Shown here piece after piece: positions 18,702 to 27,414 of a stretch of 64,000 bases of DNA. Source of the DNA: Bradyrhizobium sp. (GTDB taxonomy: Bacteria > Pseudomonadota > Alphaproteobacteria > Rhizobiales > Xanthobacteraceae); NCBI RefSeq assembly GCF_027451485.1, contig NZ_DAIDJE010000206.1, positions 1-64,000 on the forward strand, in the 5' to 3' direction. Positions within the stretch are counted from its first letter, which is position 1; each line of letters opens with the position of its first letter. The notes under the pieces are model-generated. The model was not told where the DNA came from, searched no databases, and saw nothing but the letters and a program-made list of their open reading frames with translations. The translations under genes were made by a program, and so were the position numbers.

Positions 18702-18943
18702 GAATCCTGGATCGCCCCTGATCTACCCACGCGTCATCACGCTACAGTGCATGACTTCAAGGGATGGTAGCAAGGCTCAAGCCAGCGCGATATGGATGGA
18801 GCGGCCCATTTGCCGGGAAGGGCGGGCGGACTGCCAAAAAAACAGCTTGCGGCTGCTCATTTCGACAGCACAATGCGCGCCGCAATCCAACGTCCGGCCA
18901 GTCAGCGGAATCCGGCCAGAGACAGGTGAGGCAAGGAGAAAAT

Positions 18944-19681
18944 ATGAGTGAGATCGTCACGGCGGGAATCCTTGTCATCGGCGACGAGATCCTGTCCGGC
19001 CGGACCAAGGACAAGAACATCGGCTTTATCGCCGAGTACCTCACCAATATCGGCATCGACCTCAAGGAAGTTCGCGTCGTGCCTGACGAGGAGGTAGAGA
19101 TCATCAATGCGCTGGATGCATTGCGGCATCGCTACACTTATGTCTTTACCACCGGCGGCATCGGCCCGACCCATGACGACATCACCGCCGACAGCGTTGC
19201 GAAGGCATTCGGCGTCGGCATCGATCACCATCCGGAGGTGGTGGCGCGGTTTCGCGAGCGCTGGGGCGATGCCGACCTCAACGAGGCGCGGCTGCGGATG
19301 GCACGCATTCCGGATGGTGCGGAACTGATCCAGAGTGCGACCATCCTCGCGCCCGGATTCAAGCTCGGCAATGTCGTCGTGATGGCCGGCGTACCGACGA
19401 TCATGCAGGCGATGATGGACATCGTCGCGCCGAAGCTGAAATCCGGCGTGCGGATGCTGTCGGAAACCGTGCGCGCCAACGCGCGCGAAGGCGACATCGG
19501 CGGACCGCTTCGCGCCATTGCAGAAGCCCATCCCGACACCATCATCGGCAGCTATCCCTTCACCGACGAGGACCGGAAGCCCAATACCCACCTCGTGGTG
19601 CGTTCGCGCGATCCGGAAAAGCTCGCGGCTGCGATGGCCGCCGTGAAGGAAATGCTGGCTGGACTGAACGTGGTTCGTTAG
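18944..19681 (+). CDS. CinA-like molybdopterin-binding domain protein
   Basis: A 245-residue protein with the MoCF-biosynthesis fold found in the N-terminal half of CinA: AGILVIGDEILSGRTKDKN, FTTGGIGPTHDD and GVPTIMQAMMD. The C-terminal nicotinamide-mononucleotide deamidase domain of full CinA is absent, as in many alphaproteobacteria. Such proteins may hydrolyse ADP-ribose or bind molybdopterin; the role is unsettled. The ATG at 18944 follows AAGGAGAA. It precedes gpt by 44 nt on the same strand. Confidence 0.88.
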   Translation: MSEIVTAGILVIGDEILSGRTKDKNIGFIAEYLTNIGIDLKEVRVVPDEEVEIINALDALRHRYTYVFTTGGIGPTHDDITADSVAKAFGVGIDHHPEVVARFRERWGDADLNEARLRMARIPDGAELIQSATILAPGFKLGNVVVMAGVPTIMQAMMDIVAPKLKSGVRMLSETVRANAREGDIGGPLRAIAEAHPDTIIGSYPFTDEDRKPNTHLVVRSRDPEKLAAAMAAVKEMLAGLNVVR

Positions 19682-19725
19682 GCCGGCACAGGACGGCTTT
19701 TGTTCGGTAATACATAGGATCATCC

Positions 19726-20250
19726 ATGGCGCAGCATCCGGAACTCAGTGCGCAGGAGCGGGCCGGAAAGCCTTTTCCGGTCTCATGGGACCAGTTTCAC
19801 CGCGATTGCCGGGCGCTGACCTGGCGGCTCAATGAGGTCGGCCCGTTTCATGCCGTCATCGCCATCACCCGCGGAGGGCTGGTGCCGGCGGCGATCGTGG
19901 CGCGTGAACTCGGTGTGCGTATCATCGATACCGTCTGTATCGCGAGCTACTCGCATACGACGCAGGGCGACCTGAGGGTGTTGAAGGGCGTCTCGGCTGA
20001 CACCCAAAACCTCGGCGAAGGCACCGGCAAGGGACTCCTGATCGTCGACGACCTCGTCGATACCGGCAGGACCGCAGCCCTGGTGCGCCAGATGTTGCCG
20101 GACGCGCATTTCGCCACCGTCTACGCCAAGCCGAAAGGTCGCCCGCTGGTCGATACTTTCATCACAGAGGTGTCGCAGGACACCTGGATTTTCTTTCCCT
20201 GGGACACCGCGCTCTCGTTCCAGCCGCCGATCCGCGACGGCGCGGCGTGA
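19726..20250 (+). CDS. gpt: Xanthine phosphoribosyltransferase
   Basis: Purine-salvage enzyme converting xanthine or guanine plus PRPP to the nucleotide. The 174-residue product has the PRPP-binding loop [13 protein letters not shown] at about residues 105-117 and [16 protein letters not shown] near residue 46, as in E. coli Gpt, and the C-terminal WIFFPWD stretch. Probably cotranscribed with the CinA-like gene. Confidence 0.92.
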   Translation: MAQHPELSAQERAGKPFPVSWDQFHRDCRALTWRLNEVGPFHAVIAITRGGLVPAAIVARELGVRIIDTVCIASYSHTTQGDLRVLKGVSADTQNLGEGTGKGLLIVDDLVDTGRTAALVRQMLPDAHFATVYAKPKGRPLVDTFITEVSQDTWIFFPWDTALSFQPPIRDGAA

Positions 20251-20257
20251 GTCTCGC

Positions 20258-20297
20258 CGTCATTCCGGGTTCTCGCTTCGCGAGCCCCGGAATGACG
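20258..20297. repeat. REP-like palindrome
   Basis: CGTCATTCCGGG and CCCGGAATGACG form perfect 12-bp arms around a GC-rich loop. This is the core unit of the larger elements at 20939 and 22930. Confidence 0.8.
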
Positions 20298-20317
20298 CAG
20301 AGTAGGTGGATAGATCC

Positions 20318-20995
20318 ATGCCGCTGCAAAACCGCGTGCTGCCGACCGGCGAGATCGTCGCCATCCCCGAGCGCGGCATGTTTGTCGGCAATCGTGGCAT
20401 CATCCACCAGCCTGCGACGCGGACGATCCTGAAGCGGCGCTGGTCGACCCGCGCCTGGATCACCTGCGTGCTGGAATTCCGCGGCCGCCGCCGCAAGGTT
20501 TGGCAGCGGCGGAGCTGGACGGAACTGTTCTTTCTCGACGAGGCGACGTCCCTCGCGGCGGGACATCGACCCTGCTTCTATTGCCGGCGCGAAGATGCCA
20601 AGCGATTTCGCGCCGCCTGGGAGAAGGGCAATCGAACGAGCAATGTGCTGGCGCCCGACATGGATGCTGCGCTCCACGGTGAGCGTCTCGCCAGCGGCAA
20701 GAAGCTGCATCCCTTGCCGATGCCGCTGGAGCAGCTGCCGGACGGTGTGATGGTGCAGGCGGGACAGCAGAGCTTTCTGATTGCCGGCGGCAAACCGCTG
20801 CTATGGACGCCCGCGGGATATCGCGCGGTGAGCGGCAGCCTCAAGGATGCAAAGCTCCTGACGCCGCCCTCGACCGTGCGTGCGATTTCGGCCGGCTATC
20901 GGGTGGTGATTCATGAGAGTGCGGGGAAGCTCAACGCTGGCCGTCATTCCGGAGCGCGTGAAGCGCGAGTCCGGAAACCATCAAGCCGCAATTGA
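20318..20995 (+). CDS. Conserved protein of unknown function with a PCxxC site
   Basis: A 225-residue basic protein I do not recognise. It has an RGMFVGNRGIIH segment near the start and GHRPCFYCRREDAKRF near residue 90, where the Cys pair could bind a metal. The ATG at 20318 is used; a GTG at 20306 would add four residues. The last ~19 codons (from about 20939) lie inside a dispersed palindromic repeat, so the C-terminus NAGRHSGAREARVRK.. is repeat-derived and the ancestral protein was probably shorter. Confidence 0.7.
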   Translation: MPLQNRVLPTGEIVAIPERGMFVGNRGIIHQPATRTILKRRWSTRAWITCVLEFRGRRRKVWQRRSWTELFFLDEATSLAAGHRPCFYCRREDAKRFRAAWEKGNRTSNVLAPDMDAALHGERLASGKKLHPLPMPLEQLPDGVMVQAGQQSFLIAGGKPLLWTPAGYRAVSGSLKDAKLLTPPSTVRAISAGYRVVIHESAGKLNAGRHSGAREARVRKPSSRN

Positions 20996-21050
20996 CCAGG
21001 AGAAATGGATTCCGGGCTCGCACCTATCGGTGCGCCCCGGAATGACGGCC
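20939..21050. repeat. Composite repeat with 14-bp terminal inverted repeats
   Basis: Begins GGCCGTCATTCCGG and ends CCGGAATGACGGCC, with two internal hairpins (AGCGCGTGAAGCGCG and CTCGCACC..GGTGCG). The same architecture recurs at 22930-23036. It overlaps the 3' end of the gene at 20318 and ends 5 nt before the stop of the MetE-like gene. Confidence 0.75.
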
Positions 21051-21055
21051 TCAGC

Positions 21056-22078
21056 CTAGCCCAATCTCTGCCGTGCGAGCTTCGCACCAGCGCCGAGCGC
21101 CATCAGCTTGGCCTCGGCAATATCGCGCCGCATCGGCGCCATGCCGCAATTGGTGGTCGGGATGATGTCGCTCTTCGGCACGACTTTGGAGACGGCTTCA
21201 ATCACGGCGACGACGTCCTCGGCGGTTTCGACCTGGTCGTTGGCGACATCGATCACACCGGCCTGGATCTTCTTGCCTTTCAGAAGCCCGAGAATTTCAA
21301 GCGGCACCTTCGAGTTCCGGCATTCGATCGCGACCTGGCCGATGGTGCTCTTGGCGATCGACGGAAAGAATTCCTCATATTGCCGCCACTCGCTGCCGAG
21401 CGTCTCTTTCCAGTCGGTGTTGGCCTTGATGCCGTAGCCGTAGCAGATATGTACGGCGGTGGCGCAGGTGAGGCCTTCGGCGGCGCGCTCCAGCGCCTTG
21501 ATACCCCACTCGTTGACCTCGTTCATGTAGACGTTGAAGGCAGGTTCGTCGAACTGGATCAGGTCGACGCCGTCGGCCTGCAACGCCCTGGCTTCCTCGT
21601 TGAGCAGTTCGGCAAAGGCGAACGCCATCTTGACGCGGTCGCCATAATATTGGTCGGCGATCGTGTCGATGATGGTCATCGGGCCGGGCATGGTGAATTT
21701 CACCTTGCGAGTGGTGTGAGCACGGGTGACGCGGGCTTCGTCCGCATGCACTCGGCCCTTGAGCTTCAGCGGCGCCACGACCTGCGGCACCATCGCCTTG
21801 TAGCGATCGTTGCGGATTCCCATCTCGACCTTGTGGGCGAAGTCGATGCCTTCGACCTTTTCCAGAAAGCCGTGGACGAAATGTTGCCGCGCCTGTTCGC
21901 CCTCCGTGACGATGTCGATGCCGGCATCCTCCTGGAGTTTCACCGCGAGCAGGGTCGCGTCGCGCTTGGCGCGGGCGAGTTCGTCGCCCTGCGATTTCCA
22001 CGGTGCCCAGAGTTTGTTCGGCTCGGCGAGCCATTCGGGCTTGGGCAGGGACCCGGCGATCGTGGTCGGAAACAGCAT
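21056..22078 (-). CDS. Core-type cobalamin-independent methionine synthase
   Basis: A 340-residue protein equal to the C-terminal catalytic barrel of MetE only; full MetE is about 750 residues. Zinc and thiol ligands are recognisable: H and C in AVHICYGYG, E and C in AIECRNS, and C in TTNCGMAP. The opening PTTIAGSLPKPEWL is the substrate-loop motif. Core-MetE proteins in other bacteria and archaea accept methyl groups from corrinoid proteins or simple donors rather than folate. Standalone gene; the methyl donor here is unknown. Confidence 0.87.
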   Translation of the reverse strand: MLFPTTIAGSLPKPEWLAEPNKLWAPWKSQGDELARAKRDATLLAVKLQEDAGIDIVTEGEQARQHFVHGFLEKVEGIDFAHKVEMGIRNDRYKAMVPQVVAPLKLKGRVHADEARVTRAHTTRKVKFTMPGPMTIIDTIADQYYGDRVKMAFAFAELLNEEARALQADGVDLIQFDEPAFNVYMNEVNEWGIKALERAAEGLTCATAVHICYGYGIKANTDWKETLGSEWRQYEEFFPSIAKSTIGQVAIECRNSKVPLEILGLLKGKKIQAGVIDVANDQVETAEDVVAVIEAVSKVVPKSDIIPTTNCGMAPMRRDIAEAKLMALGAGAKLARQRLG

Positions 22079-22220
22079 GTTGGCGTGTCCTCTGACTTTG
22101 AAACTCTGTTGGCCCTTCTAATGCCATGCCCGGCGGGCGAGGTACATGGCTAATCAGGATATGGCCTGCAACCAAAGCAGGGGATAAGATGGCTTCCTCG
22201 CTCCCTCTCGCGGAAATCCC

Positions 22221-22925
22221 ATGATCGACCTTTATTACGCGCCGACGCCAAACGGCTGGAAAATCTCGATCATGCTGGAAGAACTTGGCATTCCCTATAC
22301 GGTCAAGCCCGTGAACATCCGCGCCGGTGAGCAGTTCAAGCCGGAGTTTCTTGCGATCAGCCCGAACAACCGCATTCCGGCAATCGTCGATCATGCGCCG
22401 CCCGACGGCGGCGGGCCGTTCTCGGTGTTCGAGACCGGCGCGATCCTGATCTATCTTGCCGACAAGACTGGTCGCTTTTTGCCGACCGAGATGCGCGCGC
22501 GGTCGGCCGTGATGCAATGGGTGATGTGGCAGATGGGTGGGCTCGGCCCGATGCTTGGCCAGCACGGGCATTTTGCGCTCTATGCGCCGGAAAAGATACC
22601 CTATGCGATCCAGCGCTACCGCGATGAGGCGGCGCGGCTCTATCACGTGCTTGACATCCAGCTCGGCAAGAGCGGCGCCTATATCGCGGGGCGCGACTAT
22701 TCGATCGCCGACATCGCCTGTTTTCCATGGACCATGACCCACAAGGCGCAGGGCTTTACCCTCGACGACTACCCGAACGTCAGGCGCTGGTACGCTGACG
22801 TGCGCGCCCGGCCGCAGGTGCAGGCGGGGCTTGCAATCGGCAAATTCGTCAAGGAGCCGTTCGACGAGGAGGCGCGCAGGAACATGTTCGGCCAGCGCGC
22901 CAGGGAAATGACGGAAAGGAAATAG
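22221..22925 (+). CDS. Glutathione S-transferase, YfcG-like
   Basis: A 234-residue cytosolic GST with an N-terminal thioredoxin fold (YYAPTPNGWKISIMLEELGI, then NNRIPAIVDH as the cis-Pro glutathione site, and VFETGAILIYLADK) and an all-helical C-terminal domain. The TPNGWK start matches the nu-class YfcG/YghU group, which act as disulfide-bond reductases. A palindromic element follows immediately. Confidence 0.9.
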   Translation: MIDLYYAPTPNGWKISIMLEELGIPYTVKPVNIRAGEQFKPEFLAISPNNRIPAIVDHAPPDGGGPFSVFETGAILIYLADKTGRFLPTEMRARSAVMQWVMWQMGGLGPMLGQHGHFALYAPEKIPYAIQRYRDEAARLYHVLDIQLGKSGAYIAGRDYSIADIACFPWTMTHKAQGFTLDDYPNVRRWYADVRARPQVQAGLAIGKFVKEPFDEEARRNMFGQRAREMTERK

Positions 22926-22929
22926 CGGT

Positions 22930-23036
22930 CGTCATTCCGGCACGCGCCGCGAGGCGCAGGCACGGAATTCATTCCTCGGCACGGTCGGTTGTTCATTGGA
23001 TTCCGGGCCCGCCGCCGCCCGTCGCCCCGGAATGAC
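22930..23036. repeat. Composite palindromic repeat, second copy
   Basis: Begins CGTCATTCCGG and ends CCGGAATGAC, with an internal GGATTCCGGGC, laid out like the element at 20939-21050 and almost the same length (107 against 112 bp). It fills the gap between two GST-fold genes. Confidence 0.75.
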
Positions 23037-23064
23037 AGAGAGAAACGTAGACAAGGAAACCCCC

Positions 23065-23676
23065 ATGATCGAGTTCTTCTTCGACTGTTCGAGCCCTTGG
23101 ACCTATCTCGCCTTTCACAACATCCAGCCGCTGGCGCGGGAGTTTGAGGAAAATATATCGTGGCGGCCAATTTTGGTGGGCGGCATCTTCAACACCATCA
23201 ATCCGAGCGTCTATGCGCGGCGCGAAAATCCGGTGCCGGCCAAAATCGCCTACGACAAGAAAGACATGGCGGACTGGGCGCGCCTGGCGGACCTGACCAT
23301 TTTGATGCGGCCCAAGGTGTTTCCCGTGAACAGCGTGAAAGCAATGCGCGGCTGCATCTGGCTGGGCAAGGACATGCTGCCGTTTGCGCGCACGGTGTTC
23401 CAGATGTACTGGGGCGAAGACCAGGACATCTCGCAGGATACTGTGCTGAGCGAAGCGTGCCGGCGCTGCGGCATCGACGCTGAGGCATTTTTCGCCGGCA
23501 TCGGTCGGCAGCCGATCAAGGATCAGCTCAAGGCCAATACTGACGAGGTGATGGCGCGCGGCGGCTTCGGCTCGCCGACGATCTTCCTTGATAAGACCGA
23601 TATGTATTTCGGCAACGATCGTCTCCCGCTGCTCCGCGATGCGCTTTCGCGGCGAAAGGCCGGCGCAGTCCGATGA
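23065..23676 (+). CDS. 2-hydroxychromene-2-carboxylate isomerase-like (kappa GST / DsbA fold)
   Basis: A 203-residue protein of the NahD family, which isomerises hydroxychromene carboxylates in aromatic degradation using glutathione. It opens MIEFFFDCSSPWTYLAF, with the catalytic Ser in the SSPW loop, and has GGFGSPTIFL before the final strand. The ATG at 23065 follows AAGGAAA; an upstream extension to 22996 is encoded by the repeat and is rejected. No naphthalene genes are nearby, so a general glutathione-linked role is likely. Confidence 0.87.
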   Translation: MIEFFFDCSSPWTYLAFHNIQPLAREFEENISWRPILVGGIFNTINPSVYARRENPVPAKIAYDKKDMADWARLADLTILMRPKVFPVNSVKAMRGCIWLGKDMLPFARTVFQMYWGEDQDISQDTVLSEACRRCGIDAEAFFAGIGRQPIKDQLKANTDEVMARGGFGSPTIFLDKTDMYFGNDRLPLLRDALSRRKAGAVR

Positions 23677-23794
23677 CGCGAATGCTCCAATCCGAATGTT
23701 CGCATCCCGCCCCAATTGCCATTGCGAACGTTCGAATGAGAGCGTCATTCGCCAATATAATAATCTACGAGCGGTTTCGGATTTGGCATTCGCC

Positions 23795-24808
23795 ATGAGA
23801 ACAAGCGGAAAAGTTGAAGCGAATGTCAGATCCATTCCTCGAGCGGTTGTCTGCCGCGAACTCGGGCCGCCTGAAAAATTGCGGCTGGAGACGTTTGCTC
23901 CAAGGGTGCTTGCGCCAGGCGAAGTGCGCGTGGCTATCCGCGCGGCCGGCATCAATTTTCCCGACATCTTGATGTCAGCCGGCGAATATCAGCTCAAGCC
24001 GGACTTGCCGTTTACGCCGGGAGTGGAAGCGGCGGGCAGCGTCAGTGAGATCGCCGATGGAGTAGAAGGTATCGCGATCGGCGACCGCGTCATCGCCAGA
24101 ATGCGGCACGGCGCCTATGCGGATGAAGTCATCGTGACGCCGTCGCAACTGGTAAAGCTTCCGCCTGACTTCCACTATGCAGAGGGGGCGACGTTCCTGG
24201 CTGCGCATGGCACGGCCTATCATGCGCTTGTCGACCGCGGGCAGCTCAGGCGCGGCGAAGCGCTGCTGGTTCACGGCGCCGGCGGCGGCGTGGGTCTTGC
24301 TGCAGTCGAGGTCGGCAAGCTCCTGGGCGCGACCGTGATAGCGGCGGCTTCATCGGAGGAGAAACTTGCGGTAGCCAAGACGAAAGGCGCCGATCACCTT
24401 GTCCTCTACGCGCGCGAGCCGTTCTGCGACGCGGTCAAGCGTATCACGGAGGGACGCGGCGCCGATGTTGTGTTCGATCCGGTCGGCGGCGAGGTTTTCG
24501 AAAACAGCCAGCGCTGTATTGCTTTTGGCGCGCGCATGCTGGTGATCGGCTTCACCGGCGGCATTGGCCTCGCCCGCACCAATCTCCTGATGATCAAGGG
24601 TGCGAGCGTGCTTGGCGTTCGCGCCGGCGAAGCAGCGCGGAAGAATCCCGCGCTCGGCGAGGAGCGGCTGAGGACGCTGCTTGCGTGGGCGGCGGGAGGA
24701 CACGTGCGCCCGCACATCTCGCATCGTTTGCCGTTGGAAGACTACGCGAAGGCCATGCGACTTCTGATCGATCGCAAGGCGATCGGGAGAGTTGCGTTGG
24801 TGACGTAG
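23795..24808 (+). CDS. NADPH:quinone oxidoreductase, zinc-free MDR family
   Basis: A 337-residue medium-chain reductase. GroES-like domain with AAGINFPDILMSAGEYQLKP and FTPGVEAAG; cofactor domain with VHGAGGGVGLAAVEVGKLLGA; ADVVFDPVGG later. The structural and catalytic zinc Cys residues of alcohol dehydrogenases are missing, as in QOR/crotonyl-CoA reductase relatives. The ATG at 23795 is the best start; the open frame reaches back to 23588 through a neighbouring gene and is not used. Confidence 0.87.
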   Translation: MRTSGKVEANVRSIPRAVVCRELGPPEKLRLETFAPRVLAPGEVRVAIRAAGINFPDILMSAGEYQLKPDLPFTPGVEAAGSVSEIADGVEGIAIGDRVIARMRHGAYADEVIVTPSQLVKLPPDFHYAEGATFLAAHGTAYHALVDRGQLRRGEALLVHGAGGGVGLAAVEVGKLLGATVIAAASSEEKLAVAKTKGADHLVLYAREPFCDAVKRITEGRGADVVFDPVGGEVFENSQRCIAFGARMLVIGFTGGIGLARTNLLMIKGASVLGVRAGEAARKNPALGEERLRTLLAWAAGGHVRPHISHRLPLEDYAKAMRLLIDRKAIGRVALVT

Positions 24809-24953
24809 CGCCGTAGCGTAGGCCAAGCGAGCGTGCCTACCATGGCCGCGTTCCATGAAAGAGAGTGGCACGTCGCTGACGGTCCTTTTCACACCCCTCA
24901 GCTGCCTTCGTTATACCCGGTTTTCATCGCACCACTTCGCGGGTGACGACAGT

Positions 24954-25844
24954 TCATTCATATTGCCGTTCATCCCACCATGGGAAATAGTCCGGCATGT
25001 CCGACGACACCTTGTCCTTGAAGTGCGCAGGCCGCTTCTCCAGGAACGCCGTCACGCCTTCCTTGACATCGCCGGATCGCCCGCGGGCATAGATGCCGCG
25101 ACTATCTATCTTGTGCGCTTCCATCGGATCGTCGGCGGCCGAAAGGCGCCACATCATCTGCCGGATCAGAGCGACCGACACCGGGGCGGTCTTGCTGGCG
25201 ATCTCGCGCGCCAGGCTGCGTGCGGTGGCGAGCAACTGATCCGGCGCAACGACTTTGCTCACAAGGCCTCCCGCAAGCGCCTCCTGCGCCGGAAATACGC
25301 GCCCGGTAAAGCACCATTCCAGCGCCTGGCTGATGCCGACAATGCGCGGCAGGAACCAGCTCGAAGCCGCTTCCGGCACGATGCCGCGCTGGGAAAACAC
25401 GAAACCGAACCTGGCATCTTCCGACGCGATGCGGATGTCCATGGCAAGCTGCATGGTGGCGCCAATGCCGACCGCCGCTCCATTCACGGCCGCGATGACA
25501 GGCTTGAGGCATTTGAAGATGCGCAGGGTCACCTGGCCGCCGCCGTCACGAACGTTTGCATCGCTGTAATCGACCCGGCCGTCCGCGAGGCGCTTGATCG
25601 GACCCCGCTTCGCGTCGCGATCGAAAGTATCTGCGCCGGATGAAAGATCGGCGCCGGCGCAGAACGCGCGGCCTGCGCCGGTGACGATGATGGCCCTGAC
25701 CTCGTCGTCCTTGTCGGCCGCATCGAAGGCTTCGATCAGCTCGTGCAGCATCGTGGCGTTGAAGGCGTTGAGCTTGTCGGGTCGGTTCAGCGTGATGGTG
25801 AGGATGTTGTCGGCAACCTCGTAGGTGATGGTTTCATAAGCCAT
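24954..25844 (-). CDS. Enoyl-CoA hydratase/isomerase (crotonase) family
   Basis: A 296-residue crotonase-fold enzyme. Oxyanion-hole segments are AFCAGADLSSG and VNGAAVGIGATMQLAMDIRIAS; SQRGIVPEAASSWFLPR carries the position of the catalytic acid. About 30 residues longer than typical FadB-like hydratases because of an insertion around TFDRDAKRGPIKRLADG. Predicted in fatty or aromatic acid breakdown. Last in a run of minus-strand genes, 82 nt after the amidase stop, with a palindromic repeat in between. Confidence 0.87.
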   Translation of the reverse strand: MAYETITYEVADNILTITLNRPDKLNAFNATMLHELIEAFDAADKDDEVRAIIVTGAGRAFCAGADLSSGADTFDRDAKRGPIKRLADGRVDYSDANVRDGGGQVTLRIFKCLKPVIAAVNGAAVGIGATMQLAMDIRIASEDARFGFVFSQRGIVPEAASSWFLPRIVGISQALEWCFTGRVFPAQEALAGGLVSKVVAPDQLLATARSLAREIASKTAPVSVALIRQMMWRLSAADDPMEAHKIDSRGIYARGRSGDVKEGVTAFLEKRPAHFKDKVSSDMPDYFPWWDERQYE

Positions 25845-25864
25845 GCGATGTCCTCCCGACCGTC

Positions 25865-25887
25865 ATGGCCGGGCTTGTCCCGGCCAT
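25865..25887. repeat. ATGGCCGGG..CCCGGCCAT palindrome
   Basis: Perfect 9-bp arms with the loop CTTGT, a short repeat common between Bradyrhizobium genes. It lies between the enoyl-CoA hydratase and amidase genes. Confidence 0.75.
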
Positions 25888-25926
25888 CCACGTCTCTTGG
25901 CTTTGTGTAGAAGAAAGAAGCCGATG

Positions 25927-27348
25927 TTATTTTCCCGGCATGCTCGGCCACAGCCGTTGCGGGCCGCGCAGGTTCTCGAACGTTTTCGCCATCGCGAGCA
26001 CGCCGAGGTCATCGAAGCGGCGGCCGACAATCTGCACGCCGATCGGAAAGCCTGTTGCGTCATAGCCGCCGTTGATCGAGATCGCCGGATTCTCTGCCAT
26101 GTTCCATGGCACTGTGTAGCAGATGTGCTCGAACGGGTGCTCGGGATCATTGAGGGGGGCGGCAAGCTCGGCCGCAAATTTCACCACCGGCGAAACCGGT
26201 GAGATCAGATAGTCGATATCGGAAAAGAGTTTGGCAGCGCCGGCGCGCATCGCCATGGTGGCGTTGAAACCCCTGATGACATCGATGCCCGAGAGTTTTG
26301 CGCCGGCTTCGGCCCATTTGAGGATGTAAGGCAGCGTTTTGCCGCGCTGGTCCGGCGCCAGTTTCGAAAGATCGTCCCACGCCCGGGCGCGCCAGAAACT
26401 GTCCAGCCCGTCGAGCATCTCGCGCGTCAGGATGCCCTTGACTTCGCTGACCACGGCGCCGGCGGCCTCAAAGGCCTTTGCGGCCTTGACGGCCACGTCG
26501 CGCACCTCTTTCTCCAGCGCCTGGCCGACGCCAAGATCGAGCAACAGCCCGATGCGCAGCTTGCGCAAGGGCTTGTCTAGCGCCTTCCAGTGAATGTCAT
26601 TGGGCGGCAGGCTCATGCCATCGCGGCGATCGGGCTTTGCGATCACGCTCATCATCAGCGCGGCGTCATCGACGGTGCGCGTCATCGGGCCTGCGACGCG
26701 GCCGACATAAGGCGGATCGATCGGCACGCGCCCGAGGCTCGGCTTCAGGGCGACGATGCCGCACCAGCACGCCGGCAGCCGCACCGAACCGCCGATATCG
26801 GTTCCAAGATGCAGCGGGCCGTACCCGGCGGCCGCCGCCGCACCGGCGCCCGCACTCGAACCGCCGGGATTCTGCCTGATGTCCCATGGATTGCGGGTGA
26901 GGGGGTGGAAACTGGAAAGCCCCGACGACAGCATGCCGAAATCCGGCATCGTGGTCTTGGAAAAGATGATCGCGCCGGCCTCGCGCAACCGCGCGGCCGG
27001 CGGCGCGTCGGCCTCGGCCGGCACGAGTTTGGTGGTCGCCGTGCCGAGCGGAACCGGCGTGCCTTTGGTTGCGATATTGTCCTTGATGGTGACGGGAACG
27101 CCATCGAGCGGACCTGCCGCTTCGCCGTTTGCCCATCGCTCGGTAGAAGCCTGGGCAGCTTTCCGCGCGCCGTCCGGATCGAAGGCGTAGAGCGCCTTGA
27201 TGTGCGGCTCCCAGCCTTCGATATGCTCTAGCACCTCATCGAGCACTTCGCCCGGCGAGAATTGCCGCGCGCGAAAACCCGCGATCATGTCGACGGCGGA
27301 AAGATCATGCAGGGCCGTTACGGCGTCAGTGGTTTCTTCATCGCTCAT
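25927..27348 (-). CDS. Amidase, amidase-signature family
   Basis: A 473-residue hydrolase of carboxamides. The Ser-cisSer-Lys triad is visible: K89 in VPVTIKDN, cis-S164 in NPGGSSAGAG and nucleophile S188 in GTDIGGSVR. Substrate unknown; the context of M20 and M81 peptidases and a peptide-type ABC transporter suggests use of peptide-like or amide nitrogen compounds. 66 nt separate it from the M20 gene upstream. Confidence 0.92.
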   Translation of the reverse strand: MSDEETTDAVTALHDLSAVDMIAGFRARQFSPGEVLDEVLEHIEGWEPHIKALYAFDPDGARKAAQASTERWANGEAAGPLDGVPVTIKDNIATKGTPVPLGTATTKLVPAEADAPPAARLREAGAIIFSKTTMPDFGMLSSGLSSFHPLTRNPWDIRQNPGGSSAGAGAAAAAGYGPLHLGTDIGGSVRLPACWCGIVALKPSLGRVPIDPPYVGRVAGPMTRTVDDAALMMSVIAKPDRRDGMSLPPNDIHWKALDKPLRKLRIGLLLDLGVGQALEKEVRDVAVKAAKAFEAAGAVVSEVKGILTREMLDGLDSFWRARAWDDLSKLAPDQRGKTLPYILKWAEAGAKLSGIDVIRGFNATMAMRAGAAKLFSDIDYLISPVSPVVKFAAELAAPLNDPEHPFEHICYTVPWNMAENPAISINGGYDATGFPIGVQIVGRRFDDLGVLAMAKTFENLRGPQRLWPSMPGK

Positions 27349-27414
27349 GGCAGCTCCTTGCAGACGCTTGGCGAACCCGCGGCCAGATAGGCGGCAAACG
27401 TCAAAATCACTCCA

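Noticed and set aside
21375-22742. 455-codon minus-strand frame across the MetE-like gene and GST
   Set aside because: It reads a different frame of the MetE-like gene and the antisense of the GST; low-complexity Arg/His composition.
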